Assembly (NCBI GenBank): GCA_018266215.1
Contig: JAFEAV010000018.1
Coordinates: 30,518-94,517, forward strand
DNA from: Cyanobacteria bacterium SZAS LIN-3
Lineage (GTDB): Bacteria; Cyanobacteriota; Vampirovibrionia; Obscuribacterales; Obscuribacteraceae
DNA: 64,000 nt
Direction of reading: 5' to 3'
The number at the start of each line of letters is the position of its first letter. The stretch's first letter is position 1. Under the pieces are notes generated by a model that saw only the letters and a list, made by a program, of their open reading frames with translations, was not told the origin of the DNA and searched no databases. Shown piece by piece: positions 1 to 9,189 of the stretch. Made by a program: the position numbers and the translations under genes.

Positions 1-300
1 GGCCTGGTCGTCGGCGTAAAGAGCCACGGCCATGCCGGTTTCATAGACCAGGTTGGAGGGGGCAAATTCCAAAACTTGCATCAATAGTTGTTCCACTCGC
101 TGCCATTCCATTGTCTCCATGGGCAGACACTGGTCGAGGCGGCGATTGATGGAAGACAATTCACTGGCGGTGAGCGGCTTTGGCTGCGAGCTGCCCTTAG
201 CACGCTTCTGGGAACGTTTGGCGCGTTTGTCGGCGACATCAGCCTGGGGGCTGTCGCTGGACGTCGATAGTTTCGCCAATTTTTGATTTACGCCTTTCAT
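1..300 (-). CDS. Hypothetical protein, N-terminal 100 residues (runs off window)
   Basis: An open frame runs without a stop from an ATG at 300 to the window edge, so only the N-terminal 100 codons are seen. A good Shine-Dalgarno sequence (AAGGAG) lies just upstream of the ATG and fixes the start. The first 45 residues are Lys/Arg/Ser/Gln-rich and probably disordered. After that the sequence becomes helical, with the spacing of aromatic and alanine residues seen in TPR-like repeats (around residues 60-100). I do not recognise a family. It is transcribed away from the sdh operon. Confidence 0.6.
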   Translation of the reverse strand, partial: MKGVNQKLAKLSTSSDSPQADVADKRAKRSQKRAKGSSQPKPLTASELSSINRRLDQCLPMETMEWQRVEQLLMQVLEFAPSNLVYETGMAVALYADDQA

Positions 301-742
301 GCTGGCGCTCCTTGTATGTTTGCTGAGCTTGTGTCTTCTACTAAACGGCTCGTCAAATTAGCCTGTATGCCTGACATTTTTACGAAACAATAAGAGGTAT
401 CGCCAGGAATCACTTGCTTCATCCTGGCATCCCCTTTTGTCTGAGGGGAAAGACGCCACCACCGAGAATGATGTTCCGTGGGGTCTATTCGATATACCGC
501 CGTTTGTCATGATGCTCAAATCGCCCACAGCAGGGCGACTCCAGAAGAATTCAAGAACATGCGGGCAAATCGGGACATTTATAAACTGATATTTATCAAA
601 GCCCTCGCACGCCCCGAAACCGTCCAAAATTAGGGAAACTCAAGGGCCAAACGCTCTTTTGCAGGGCTATAATCTTCTCTGTTAGATGGCCGACAGGTCA
701 GCCCCGATGCGGGCGCCAGCTATCTCAGTGAAGGACTCCAAA
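301..742. other. Intergenic region upstream of sdhCAB
   Basis: About 440 bases lie between two divergent genes. I see no convincing gene here. A minus-strand frame of 89 codons at 358-627 has no ribosome site and an unconvincing composition. The region probably carries the divergent promoters; a TATAAT box at 668-673 is listed separately. Confidence 0.5.
668..673 (+). promoter_or_regulatory. sdhC: Candidate -10 box for the sdh operon
   Basis: A perfect TATAAT sits 69 bases upstream of the sdhC start, inside GGGCTATAAT. No clear -35 hexamer lies 16-18 bases upstream. The same GGCTATAAT core occurs before the genes at 32013 and 51035. Confidence 0.35.
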
Positions 743-1525
743 ATGACCCAATCTCAACTCTCCACGAGTGTTCCGAGCAGCAACGAAGCTCCGGCATACA
801 CCGGTAATACCTCACGCAAAGATAACTGGTGGGCCGAGCCTGCGCTCGTCGCCTTTGTCTTTACGCTGTTCGGCATATACGCCACCGGCCGCGCTTTCGA
901 AAATAACTACTTCGAAGTCGGTCCTTATCTCTCGCCTTTCTACTCACCGCTTGTGCAAATCCCCGGCATGCCCGCCTGGTTTTCACCGGCTCTGTGGATT
1001 TTGCCTTTCCCTCTGGCATTCCGCGCCACTTGCTACTACTACCGCAAGGCCTATTACCGCGCGTATTTCGCCTCTCCGCCGGCCTGCACCGTCGGTGTCT
1101 TCAAGGGCAAAGGCTACGAGGGCGAATACAAATTTCCTTTCGTATTACAGAATCTGCATCGCTACGCTTTCTACTTTGCCGTGCCCATCATCGGCATTCT
1201 CTGGTATGACGCCCTCAAGACTCTCTACTACGACGGCGGCTTCCATATGAGTGTGCTGACCCTGGTCATGCTCTTCAATGTGATTTTGCTTTCCGGTTAC
1301 ACCTTCGGTTGCCACGCCTATCGTCACCTTGTTGGCGGTGGCCTGGATTGCTTCACCTGCAAAGACGGCACTCCCAAGCGCGGCTTCAAAATGTGGCATG
1401 CGGTCACAAAACTGAACGAGCGTCACATGCAGTGGGCATGGGCTTCTCTTCTATCCGTGGCCGCCACAGACATGTACATCCGCTTCACCGTTATAGACCC
1501 CTCCCTGGACTTCAAGATTTTTTAA
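743..1525 (+). CDS. sdhC: Succinate dehydrogenase/fumarate reductase membrane anchor subunit
   Basis: A 260-residue integral membrane protein with about five hydrophobic segments, placed directly before the flavoprotein and iron-sulfur subunits. It should anchor the complex in the cytoplasmic membrane and pass electrons to quinone. Several histidines lie in or near membrane segments (for example in LHRYAF and CHAYRH) and could bind haem, as in other SdhC families. I chose the ATG at 743 because AAGGA lies 7 bases upstream; an in-frame ATG at 686 has no ribosome site. It ends one base before sdhA. The subunit identity rests on operon position and topology, since this family is poorly conserved. 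It resembles the long single-subunit anchors rather than the short SdhC plus SdhD pair. Confidence 0.8.
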   Translation: MTQSQLSTSVPSSNEAPAYTGNTSRKDNWWAEPALVAFVFTLFGIYATGRAFENNYFEVGPYLSPFYSPLVQIPGMPAWFSPALWILPFPLAFRATCYYYRKAYYRAYFASPPACTVGVFKGKGYEGEYKFPFVLQNLHRYAFYFAVPIIGILWYDALKTLYYDGGFHMSVLTLVMLFNVILLSGYTFGCHAYRHLVGGGLDCFTCKDGTPKRGFKMWHAVTKLNERHMQWAWASLLSVAATDMYIRFTVIDPSLDFKIF

Positions 1526-1526
1526 A

Positions 1527-3353
1527 ATGACAGAATACGAAACAAAAGAATATGACGTGCTGGTAATCGGCGCCGGCGGAGCTGGACTCAGAGCCGCCAT
1601 TGAAGCTTCCGCCCTGGGTGTGAAAGTGGGCCTGGTATGCAAGTCGCTGCTCGGCAAAGCGCACACGGTTATGGCCGAAGGCGGAGTCGCCGCAGCCCTG
1701 GCCAACGTGGACGAGAAGGACGGCTGGGAAACCCACTTCAAAGACACCATGAATGGTGGCAAGCTTTTGAACAACTGGCGCATGGCTCAACTCCATGCTC
1801 AGGAAGCGCCCGAACGGGTAAAAGAGCTTGAGCGCTGGGGCGCGGTATTTGACCGCACCAAAGACGGCAAGATTTTGCAGCGCGCATTCGGTGGTCACAC
1901 CTGGAAACGTCTCTGCCACGTCGGCGACAGAACCGGCCTGGAAATGATCCGCACCTTGCAGGACAAGGGCGTGCATCAGGGCTTTGATGTGCATATGGAA
2001 TGCTGCGTCACCAAACTCTTCAAGGATGGCGACAAAATTTCGGGCGCTTTCGGATATTTCCGCGAAGACGGCCGATATATATTGTTCAAAGCCAAAGCTG
2101 TTGTCCTGGCTACAGGCGGCGTGGGTAAATCCTTCCCCGTCACCTCCAATTCCTGGGAATACAGCGGCGACGGACAGGGCCTGGCCTATGACGCCGGCGC
2201 CGATTTGATCGACATGGAATTTGTCCAGTTTCACCCGACGGGCATGGTATGGCCCCCGGGCGTGCGCGGCATCCTCGTCACCGAGGGCGTGCGCGGTGAA
2301 GGCGGCATCTTGCGTAACAACAAGGGCGAGCGCTTCATGTACAAGTATTTGCCCGAGTCCACAAAAGACGGCTATGCCGCCAACGATGAAGAGGCCGTGA
2401 CCTGGGTCAACGCCGCCATCGCCGGCACCAAGACCGAAGCCCGCCGTCCTCCAGAGTTGTCCACCAGAGACAATGTGGCCCGCGCCATCTACACCGAAGT
2501 AAAAGAGGGCCGCGGCTCTCCGCACGGCGGCGTATTCCTGGACATCAGCTATCAGGACCCGGAACGCGTCAAGAAAAAATTGCCTTCCATGTATCACCAG
2601 TTCAAAGACCTGGCCGATGTGGATATCACCGCCGGTCCCATGGAAGTGGGTCCGACCATGCACTACACCATGGGCGGCATCAGAGTTGACGCCGATTCAC
2701 AGATGTCGCGCGTGCCCGGATTGTTCGCCGCCGGCGAATGCAGCGGAGGCATGCACGGAGCCAATAGACTCGGTGGCAACTCGCTCTCCGACCTGATTGT
2801 ATTCGGACGCCGCGCCGGTATGGGTGCCGCTGAGTACGTCAAAGGCATGTCCGGCACTCCCAAGATCTCCGAAGGAGATATAAAGGATGCCATTGAAGAA
2901 ATGGAAGCACCTTTCAAACGGACGGACGGCAAAAATCCGTACGACATCATGAAAGAGTTGCACAAGGCTATGTCCACCTACATTGGCATTTTCCGTGAGG
3001 AAAAAGACATGGAGACGGGCATCGCCAGACTGGAAGAGATCAAGGAAATGATCAAGCACGCCGGAGCAAAAGGCGGCAAAGCCTATAATCCCGGCTGGCA
3101 CATGTGCCGCGATTTGCGCAACATGATGATCTGCTCCGAAGCCATTGCCCGCAGTGCCCTTTCTCGTAAGGAAAGCCGCGGCGCGCACAGCCGACTCGAC
3201 TATCCCGATCTCAACGATGAAGAGTGGGGCACAGTCAATACTGCTTGCAGTAAAGACGGCGACAAGATGAAGCTCGAACACACTCCCAAACCGGAGATGC
3301 CGGATGAGCTGAAGCAGTTGTTTGTAAAAAAGAAGGAGGCCGCTAGTGTCTGA
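1527..3353 (+). CDS. sdhA: Succinate dehydrogenase flavoprotein subunit
   Basis: This 608-residue subunit oxidises succinate to fumarate with covalently bound FAD, linking the TCA cycle to the respiratory chain. The N-terminal Rossmann motif GAGGAGLRAA (residues 15-24) binds FAD. His46 in GKAHTVMAEGG matches the histidine that carries the 8-alpha-linked flavin. FVQFHPTGM and TEGVRGEGG are the substrate-domain signatures, and RPPELSTRDNVARA contains the expected catalytic arginine region. Length is normal for the family. The 3' end overlaps the GTG start of sdhB by 8 bases, which suggests translational coupling. Fumarate reductase is the alternative; motifs alone do not settle direction, though a superoxide dismutase elsewhere in the window fits aerobic use. 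Confidence 0.95.
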   Translation: MTEYETKEYDVLVIGAGGAGLRAAIEASALGVKVGLVCKSLLGKAHTVMAEGGVAAALANVDEKDGWETHFKDTMNGGKLLNNWRMAQLHAQEAPERVKELERWGAVFDRTKDGKILQRAFGGHTWKRLCHVGDRTGLEMIRTLQDKGVHQGFDVHMECCVTKLFKDGDKISGAFGYFREDGRYILFKAKAVVLATGGVGKSFPVTSNSWEYSGDGQGLAYDAGADLIDMEFVQFHPTGMVWPPGVRGILVTEGVRGEGGILRNNKGERFMYKYLPESTKDGYAANDEEAVTWVNAAIAGTKTEARRPPELSTRDNVARAIYTEVKEGRGSPHGGVFLDISYQDPERVKKKLPSMYHQFKDLADVDITAGPMEVGPTMHYTMGGIRVDADSQMSRVPGLFAAGECSGGMHGANRLGGNSLSDLIVFGRRAGMGAAEYVKGMSGTPKISEGDIKDAIEEMEAPFKRTDGKNPYDIMKELHKAMSTYIGIFREEKDMETGIARLEEIKEMIKHAGAKGGKAYNPGWHMCRDLRNMMICSEAIARSALSRKESRGAHSRLDYPDLNDEEWGTVNTACSKDGDKMKLEHTPKPEMPDELKQLFVKKKEAASV

Positions 3354-4107
3354 AGGTACGCATTCTCAGAGGCAAGCGACCCTGAAAGTCTATCGCGGCG
3401 ATAAGGGTAAAGGCGACTATCAAACTTACAAAGTGCCGGTGGAAGCCGGGATGGTTGTCCTCGATGCCATTCATTACATCCAACAAAATTACGATCCGGA
3501 ACTGGCAGTGCGCTGGAACTGCAAAGCCGCAAAATGCGGCTCATGCTCGGCTGAAGTAAACGGTATGCCCTCTTTGATGTGCAAATCGCGTATGGATCAG
3601 TTCCGTCACGACGAAGACATCATGGTCCAACCACTCAAGACTTTCCCGATCATCAAGGACCTCGTCACCGACGTCTCCTGGAACTACGAGGTGAACAAAA
3701 AAATCACCCCGTTCAGCCCAGCCGAAAACGCCGACTGGACTGTCTATCAGGAAGACATCGACCGGGTACAGGAATTCCGCAAGTGCATCGAATGCTTCCT
3801 CTGCCAGAACGTCTGCCATGTGCTGCGTGACCACGACCGCAAGGATAATTTCATGGGGCCGCGCTTCCTGGTGCGTACCGCAGGTCTGGAAATGCACCCT
3901 CTGGATGAAGCCAATCGCTTGAAGTTCCTCAAGGACGAAGGCCACATCGGCTACTGCAATATAACCAAGTGCTGCACCGAAGTATGTCCGGAAGATATCC
4001 ACATCACAGATAACGCCATCATTCCTTTGAAAGAGCGCGTAGTGGACGAGTTTTACGATCCCCTGGGCAAATTCATCAAAGGCGTCCTGGGCGGCGGCAA
4101 GAAGTAA
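3346..4107 (+). CDS. sdhB: Succinate dehydrogenase iron-sulfur subunit
   Basis: A 253-residue subunit that passes electrons from the flavin to the membrane anchor through three iron-sulfur clusters. Cys59, Cys64, Cys67 and Cys79 form the plant-type [2Fe-2S] site. The CIECFLCQNVC motif starting at Cys147 and the later TKCCTEVCPE motif supply the [4Fe-4S] and [3Fe-4S] ligands. Translation starts at GTG (3346), with AGAAGGAGG 7-8 bases upstream inside the end of sdhA. It is the last member of the sdhCAB operon, although the next gene starts only 48 bases downstream and may be co-transcribed. Confidence 0.95.
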   Translation: MSEGTHSQRQATLKVYRGDKGKGDYQTYKVPVEAGMVVLDAIHYIQQNYDPELAVRWNCKAAKCGSCSAEVNGMPSLMCKSRMDQFRHDEDIMVQPLKTFPIIKDLVTDVSWNYEVNKKITPFSPAENADWTVYQEDIDRVQEFRKCIECFLCQNVCHVLRDHDRKDNFMGPRFLVRTAGLEMHPLDEANRLKFLKDEGHIGYCNITKCCTEVCPEDIHITDNAIIPLKERVVDEFYDPLGKFIKGVLGGGKK

Positions 4108-4155
4108 GATCGGTCCATCTGTGGCATAAGATGCTTGCCCTTGGGCGAGTAATCG

Positions 4156-5466
4156 ATGGCCGACTTATCGGACGAACCGCAAAAGTATAAAGAGCCTCGT
4201 CCCCGTCTGAGGGGGCCTGATTTTGGCCATACGGACGATGCGCCTGACTTCGTTCGTTGGCTCACCGCTCCGACCGCCGGGCAGTTGCCGGCACCCCTAC
4301 CGGAGGCAGAGCCGACCGCCGAGCCGGACTTGATCAGCAGCAAAACGACAGGAATTCCGCAACTTCCGACTGCCCCGAAGTTGCCTCTCCTGCCATACGG
4401 CGTCATGACGATTATCCTTGTCATGGCCATTGTCGGTTGCTCGCCCATGACCGAGGTCTGGCGAGCTCAAACCACTACGGCCATCATAGATTCACAAGGA
4501 CCTGCCGGCCGGGACTTCGTGGATATGCGCATCAACCTGGCGAACGTCCTGCAAAGGCGCGGCATGGCAGATAAGGCCGAGCAAGAACTGCAGGAAGGCA
4601 TCGGCAGATTAAGTGCTATGCCCACACCCGCGCCGGAAAAGGAGATACGCCTGCAGCTCAGGATTGCGGCGGTGCAAATCAAGGACAGGCGGCTGGATGA
4701 CGGCGTCAAGACAATCGAAGCAGCCTTAAAGCGTCTGGAAGAAACACCTCCAGCTCATGTCCCCATGCCGCTCGTCTGGCAGCTCAACGAACTGGGCAAG
4801 ATGATGCCCTACCGCGAGGATGATAAAAATATCTATACGCCAGTGGCCATACAACTCTGGCGCGCCGCGGCCAAATACTGGCAGGGCGGCAACCCTGTAG
4901 AGTACTCAAATTTCGACTGGCAAATTGCTGATGCTCAGCTACATCAGGGGCAGTTTGCAGATGCCGCGAAGTCTTACGTGCGGGCACTGGATAAGACCAT
5001 AATTCGGGGAGACAGGGTCTGGCGAGCCCAGGGCTTCCGCGAAGCGGCCTACTGTTTCAACAGTGCGGGCAACTTCGAACGCGGAGCTGAAATGGCTCGC
5101 ACCGGCCTGGCAATGGCTGAGAGACTGGGCAACTCAACAGAAGCGACGTATGAAAAGACCTATTGCCGGTACCTGCTTGGTCACGCCGAAGGCGAACTTG
5201 GCCATTACCGAGCCAGCATCGAACACATAACAAACTCACTTGAGGTTCTGAAGTCGTACTACCCCGGGGAAGCAGGTTATACCTATGCGCTCTGGTACCT
5301 GGCCAACAGCTACCGCGATTCAGGCGACTATATCAATGCCCGCAAATTTTACGACCTGTGCATAAGCGAAACGCAAAGAACAGACATGGGACCTTACGTT
5401 TCAGAGGTCAAGAAAGATCTGGAAAAACTCAATCGGCTCAGCTCATTGAAAAAGGAGCGCAAATAA
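4156..5466 (+). CDS. Membrane-anchored TPR protein upstream of two Ser/Thr kinases
   Basis: This 436-residue protein has a charged, Pro-rich N-terminal cytoplasmic region of about 75 residues, one hydrophobic segment (around residues 77-96, MTIILVMAIVG), and a large C-terminal part of degenerate tetratricopeptide-type helical repeats. It probably presents a protein-binding scaffold outside the membrane. Its stop overlaps the start of the next kinase gene (TAATG), so the two are likely translationally coupled. It may act as the sensor or adaptor for the kinases, which is inference from gene order. The cysteine after the hydrophobic segment (IVGCS) resembles a lipobox but lies far from the N-terminus. 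Confidence 0.75.
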   Translation: MADLSDEPQKYKEPRPRLRGPDFGHTDDAPDFVRWLTAPTAGQLPAPLPEAEPTAEPDLISSKTTGIPQLPTAPKLPLLPYGVMTIILVMAIVGCSPMTEVWRAQTTTAIIDSQGPAGRDFVDMRINLANVLQRRGMADKAEQELQEGIGRLSAMPTPAPEKEIRLQLRIAAVQIKDRRLDDGVKTIEAALKRLEETPPAHVPMPLVWQLNELGKMMPYREDDKNIYTPVAIQLWRAAAKYWQGGNPVEYSNFDWQIADAQLHQGQFADAAKSYVRALDKTIIRGDRVWRAQGFREAAYCFNSAGNFERGAEMARTGLAMAERLGNSTEATYEKTYCRYLLGHAEGELGHYRASIEHITNSLEVLKSYYPGEAGYTYALWYLANSYRDSGDYINARKFYDLCISETQRTDMGPYVSEVKKDLEKLNRLSSLKKERK

Positions 5467-6887
5467 TGGCTGAGTTGCAAGTCGAAGCGAAATACAAAAC
5501 AGCAGGCGGCAAAACCGCTTTTTCGGTCATGTGCGCACTCTTTCCTCTCTGGGCACTGATCGCTCCGGCCGCGCTCGGTTATTTGATCGGCAGCACATTC
5601 GTACATCCGGAAGCCAGGACAATAGTTGAGCTGGTTTGCACATCCTTTGCTCTAATAGGCACGATTTTGATCGGTCTCATCGGCACCGCTGTCAGCGAAG
5701 ACAATCGACTGTTTGCCACTAAGACCGGCCTGTCATTCCCTCTCTATCTATTGCCCCGACTGAATTACAGACGTAATCGCAACTGGTCGGATCTGTCCGG
5801 GGCTTCCCTTGTGAGCAACGGCCAGCAAAAGACCCTCACCCTGAGTTTCCTTTCCGGCGGCTTCCTCTCCTTCAATCTGGCCAATTTTGATGCAAAAAAC
5901 ATTGAAGAGTTGCTCCTGGCTATAGAGCTCTGGGGGCAAAACTGCAAACGGGCACCGGAGCTGGTCGACTATCAGCAGAGCCTTCAGGCTATCGGCAAGG
6001 ACGACCACTCGGCTCCGGGCTATACCCAGATGTGGGAAGAGGAGCTCAGTCGGCGCTTCAGTGCCACCACTTTTGTACCGCTGGAGCCCGACCACGTCCT
6101 TCAGGACGGTCGCCTCAAAATAGTGCGGCAACTGGCTTTTGGCGGACTGTCGGCGATTTATCTGGCACAGAACAGGGGCACCGAGCTGGTCGTGCTCAAA
6201 GAAGCAGTGATACCAGGCAACAATGACGCCGAGGCCAGAGCCCAGGCGGAGAAGCATCTGGCCCGCGAATCCAAGCTACTGGGCCAACTGGACCACCCGA
6301 ACATCGCCAAGGTTTATGACTATTTCATCGAGGACGGCCGACACTACCTGCAGATGGAATACATTAACGGTGCCGATCTGCGCCAGTTTGTCAAACAAAA
6401 CGGCTGCCCCCCGCTGGAGACGACTTTGCAGTGGAGCATAGTCATAGCTGATATTTTGAAATATCTGCACGGCCAGGATCCACCAATCATCCATAAAGAC
6501 CTGACCCCGGACAATCTTGTACTCTGCCATGACGGAAGACTCGTACTGATAGACTTCGGGGCTTCCAATCAATTTATCAGCAAAGCCACCAATACGATTG
6601 TCGGCAAACAGTCATACATCCCGCCGGAGCAACTGAGGGGTAAAACCGTTACACAGAGCGACCTTTACGCCTTTGGCGGGACCATGCACTATCTCCTCAC
6701 CGGCAAGGATCCAAAGGCTCTGCAATCATCACATCCACGCAGCTTAAACGAAACAGTGCCTGAGTCAATCGACGCCATCGTCGCCAGAGCTACCGCCTTT
6801 GAGCCTGAACAGCGCTACCAGAGCGCCGAAGAGATAGGCTCTGCGCTACGAGAATCTCTCGCCCAGCTGCAGGTGCACCATGAGTAG
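5466..6887 (+). CDS. Membrane-anchored Ser/Thr protein kinase (HKD variant)
   Basis: A 473-residue protein with two N-terminal membrane segments (about residues 18-75), a linker that looks like a small beta-rich PH-like domain, and a C-terminal protein kinase domain from about residue 215. Visible kinase motifs are the ATP lysine in VVLKEA (about K244), the catalytic loop IIHKDLTPDNLVL (about 343-355), DFG in LIDFGAS, and PPEQ in the activation segment. The loop reads HKD, not HRD, so it lacks the arginine of RD kinases. The glycine-rich loop (LAFGGLSAIY) is also irregular. The start at 5466 has AAGGAG upstream and overlaps the preceding stop. It overlaps the next kinase gene by 8 bases. Probably active, because the Lys, Asp and DFG Asp are present. 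Confidence 0.9.
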   Translation: MAELQVEAKYKTAGGKTAFSVMCALFPLWALIAPAALGYLIGSTFVHPEARTIVELVCTSFALIGTILIGLIGTAVSEDNRLFATKTGLSFPLYLLPRLNYRRNRNWSDLSGASLVSNGQQKTLTLSFLSGGFLSFNLANFDAKNIEELLLAIELWGQNCKRAPELVDYQQSLQAIGKDDHSAPGYTQMWEEELSRRFSATTFVPLEPDHVLQDGRLKIVRQLAFGGLSAIYLAQNRGTELVVLKEAVIPGNNDAEARAQAEKHLARESKLLGQLDHPNIAKVYDYFIEDGRHYLQMEYINGADLRQFVKQNGCPPLETTLQWSIVIADILKYLHGQDPPIIHKDLTPDNLVLCHDGRLVLIDFGASNQFISKATNTIVGKQSYIPPEQLRGKTVTQSDLYAFGGTMHYLLTGKDPKALQSSHPRSLNETVPESIDAIVARATAFEPEQRYQSAEEIGSALRESLAQLQVHHE

Positions 6888-9075
6888 TGGCGTACCGGCG
6901 ATACCACAAACGAACCCGGGCACAGGCGCAATCGAGAGCGGCGGCCCCAAAGAAGCGCTTCTCGCGACGCCGCGCTTCCTGCGCACGGCTACTTTGCTGT
7001 TATGTTTGTCTATCTTTCTTAAAACCTTACTCCGCGGCGATGATCTGATGGCGTTTTCTGCCGCCCTCATGCCACTGCAGTTGTACTGGGCATTTTGCCT
7101 CTATCGTATGAGTCAGGTAACGGGCAAAAAGTTTGGTACTGAAGCCCCGCTAAGTGAAATGACCATTCTTCTATTGACTGCAATCTCAATGTTCTGCCTG
7201 CCAAGGCTGGACGCCTTTCCCATGGGAGCCTACATCTGGGACCCATTTGCCTGGATCTGGCTTTGCAGCCAGATGGTGGGGCCATGGGTTCTTTCAATGG
7301 CCCTGGAACGCGGTCAGGCGAAAAGATTGGGAGTGGCACCAAAGAGCTATACCTACACGGCCGTCTGGCTCACAGCCCTCAGTTGCGCCTTCTTACCTTT
7401 CTTTGCAGCAGTGCCCTCACCGGCCTTCATTACCATGCTCTTCATACCAGCCTGGACCCTGTGTCAGTTCGGCACCATGTCAGTCTACAATCGATGCCTG
7501 CGGGCTCAATTTAGCAACGACCTTAAGCTGATCAAGACCATTAAGGCGAAAGTTAGTGCCCTCAAACTATTGTCAAAAGAATACCCCCTGGTCGTGAACT
7601 ATCAGGCCTATGCCGGCGTGGAACGCTGGCTCAGGGAGCGATTTGCCGTCCAGACCGAAAACAAATCGGCCAAGATAATTTTCGCCTCGGTCCTTGCCCC
7701 TTTCCTGCTTGTTCTGGCAATAGGGGGAGTAGCACTGTTTAATGGTGCCGCCGGTACCACTGCAGCGCAGCCATCCCTGGCAACGGCGGGCGCCACCTTG
7801 GCCGTCGCAGGTGCCGGCACGACAACCTACAATTTGTTTTTCGTCACGGCTCTTCCCCTCCTGTTCGGTTCACTGTGGCTACTTGCGACAGCCCGCTATC
7901 TCGCCCAGCCTACCCAACTGGCGCTGGGACCAAAGGGCTTGAAGCTACTGTGGAGACATCGCGCAGCGCGCAAGCTGGATAAAGAAATACCCTGGAGCCA
8001 GCTGGCCTCTATCGGTTACGAAAACCCATCAGACAATAGACTCTTTGCCAGCAAAAAGATTCTACTCAATGATACTACCGGCGGTGTGGTCAAATTGACG
8101 CTCTCATCAATTGAAAAGCCTGAGGACAAAGAAGCACTGCTCGCCGGTATAGAAAAATGGGGCAAGGATGTGCCGCGCGACCCCGAAGTCGAGCAATTGC
8201 TCCTGCCTTCGGCCAATCACACCTATACTGAGCTGTGGCTGCAAGCACTCTCTGCCCCGCCCAAGCGTGAGAGGCTGAAGCCTCTGGCCGACCAGAGCCT
8301 GCTCCATGATGCGCGCTACCAGGTCCTGGGGGCGCTCGGGGTTGGCGGTCAGGGATCGGCGTATACTGCCCTCGACCGTGTTGATAATTGCTCCGTGGTG
8401 CTGAAGGAGTTCATTCTTCCGGTTTTCGTCAACGTCAAGGTGCGCAAGAGCGCTCTTGAACAATTTGAAAACGAAGCCAAAATCCTGCGCCAGCTCAACA
8501 ATGATCAAATCGTCAAACTGCTCGACTTTTTCGTTGAAGACCACCGGGCCTATCTGGTGCTGGAGCATATAGAAGGTACGTCGCTGCGCACTCTTGTAGA
8601 CAAACAGGGACCGCTCAAAGAAGACCGGGTCCGCTCCCTGGCCGTTCAAATGTGCCGGATACTGGAGTATCTGCACGGCCTGCGTCCGCCGGTGGTACAC
8701 CGGGACTTCACCCCCGACAATTTGATCCTGCGCAATGACGGCAAACTAAAACTGATCGACTTCAACGTTGCCCAGCAGGTCGAGGAAACCACCACCGGTA
8801 CGGTTGTGGGCAAACATGCCTACCTGCCGCCGGAACAGTTCCGTGGCGAGCCCACCAGCCAGAGCGACCTCTATGCCCTGGGCGCCACTCTCTACTATCT
8901 GCTCACCGGCCAGGATCCGGAGCCGATTTCTTCCTCACATCCACGGGCAAAAGTACCGGAAGTGAGTCAGGACCTGGATGAAATTATCGCCAGAGCCACC
9001 AATATATCCGAAGAAGACCGCTACAAAAGCGCCGCCGAGATCGAAAGGGCGCTGGCTTCAGGCAACCAACATTAA
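6880..9075 (+). CDS. Polytopic membrane Ser/Thr protein kinase (DFN variant)
   Basis: A 731-residue protein with about six membrane segments in its first 345 residues, a PH-like linker (IPWSQLASIGYE and following) and a C-terminal kinase domain from about residue 475. The glycine loop GVGGQGSAY, the ATP lysine in VVLKEF (about K509), the catalytic loop VVHRDFTPDNLIL (about 605-617) and PPEQ are present. The metal-binding motif reads DFN (LIDFNVA, about D627), not DFG. The linker and kinase domain are clearly paralogous to the upstream kinase (shared DNRLFA(S/T)K, IE(K/L)WG and HPR motifs), but the N-terminal membrane part is different and larger. Its start lies inside the previous gene, so the two kinases are probably made together and may act on each other. 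Confidence 0.88.
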   Translation: MSSGVPAIPQTNPGTGAIESGGPKEALLATPRFLRTATLLLCLSIFLKTLLRGDDLMAFSAALMPLQLYWAFCLYRMSQVTGKKFGTEAPLSEMTILLLTAISMFCLPRLDAFPMGAYIWDPFAWIWLCSQMVGPWVLSMALERGQAKRLGVAPKSYTYTAVWLTALSCAFLPFFAAVPSPAFITMLFIPAWTLCQFGTMSVYNRCLRAQFSNDLKLIKTIKAKVSALKLLSKEYPLVVNYQAYAGVERWLRERFAVQTENKSAKIIFASVLAPFLLVLAIGGVALFNGAAGTTAAQPSLATAGATLAVAGAGTTTYNLFFVTALPLLFGSLWLLATARYLAQPTQLALGPKGLKLLWRHRAARKLDKEIPWSQLASIGYENPSDNRLFASKKILLNDTTGGVVKLTLSSIEKPEDKEALLAGIEKWGKDVPRDPEVEQLLLPSANHTYTELWLQALSAPPKRERLKPLADQSLLHDARYQVLGALGVGGQGSAYTALDRVDNCSVVLKEFILPVFVNVKVRKSALEQFENEAKILRQLNNDQIVKLLDFFVEDHRAYLVLEHIEGTSLRTLVDKQGPLKEDRVRSLAVQMCRILEYLHGLRPPVVHRDFTPDNLILRNDGKLKLIDFNVAQQVEETTTGTVVGKHAYLPPEQFRGEPTSQSDLYALGATLYYLLTGQDPEPISSSHPRAKVPEVSQDLDEIIARATNISEEDRYKSAAEIERALASGNQH

Positions 9076-9189
9076 GCCCTCGGCAGCCTTGGGGGAAGTC
9101 CCATTTACCCATGCCCTGGCTCTGCCTATACTCCGTGCAGAACCCAATAAAACTTCGCAGCACGTCCCAATAGAAGAGAGTACTTCAAT

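Noticed and set aside
358..627. Minus-strand 89-codon frame in the first intergenic region
   Set aside because: No ribosome site and no recognisable feature; it may be chance.
1512..2663. Long minus-strand open frame antisense to sdhA
   Set aside because: It mirrors the codon bias of sdhA, has no ribosome site and resembles no family; sdhA has full motifs.
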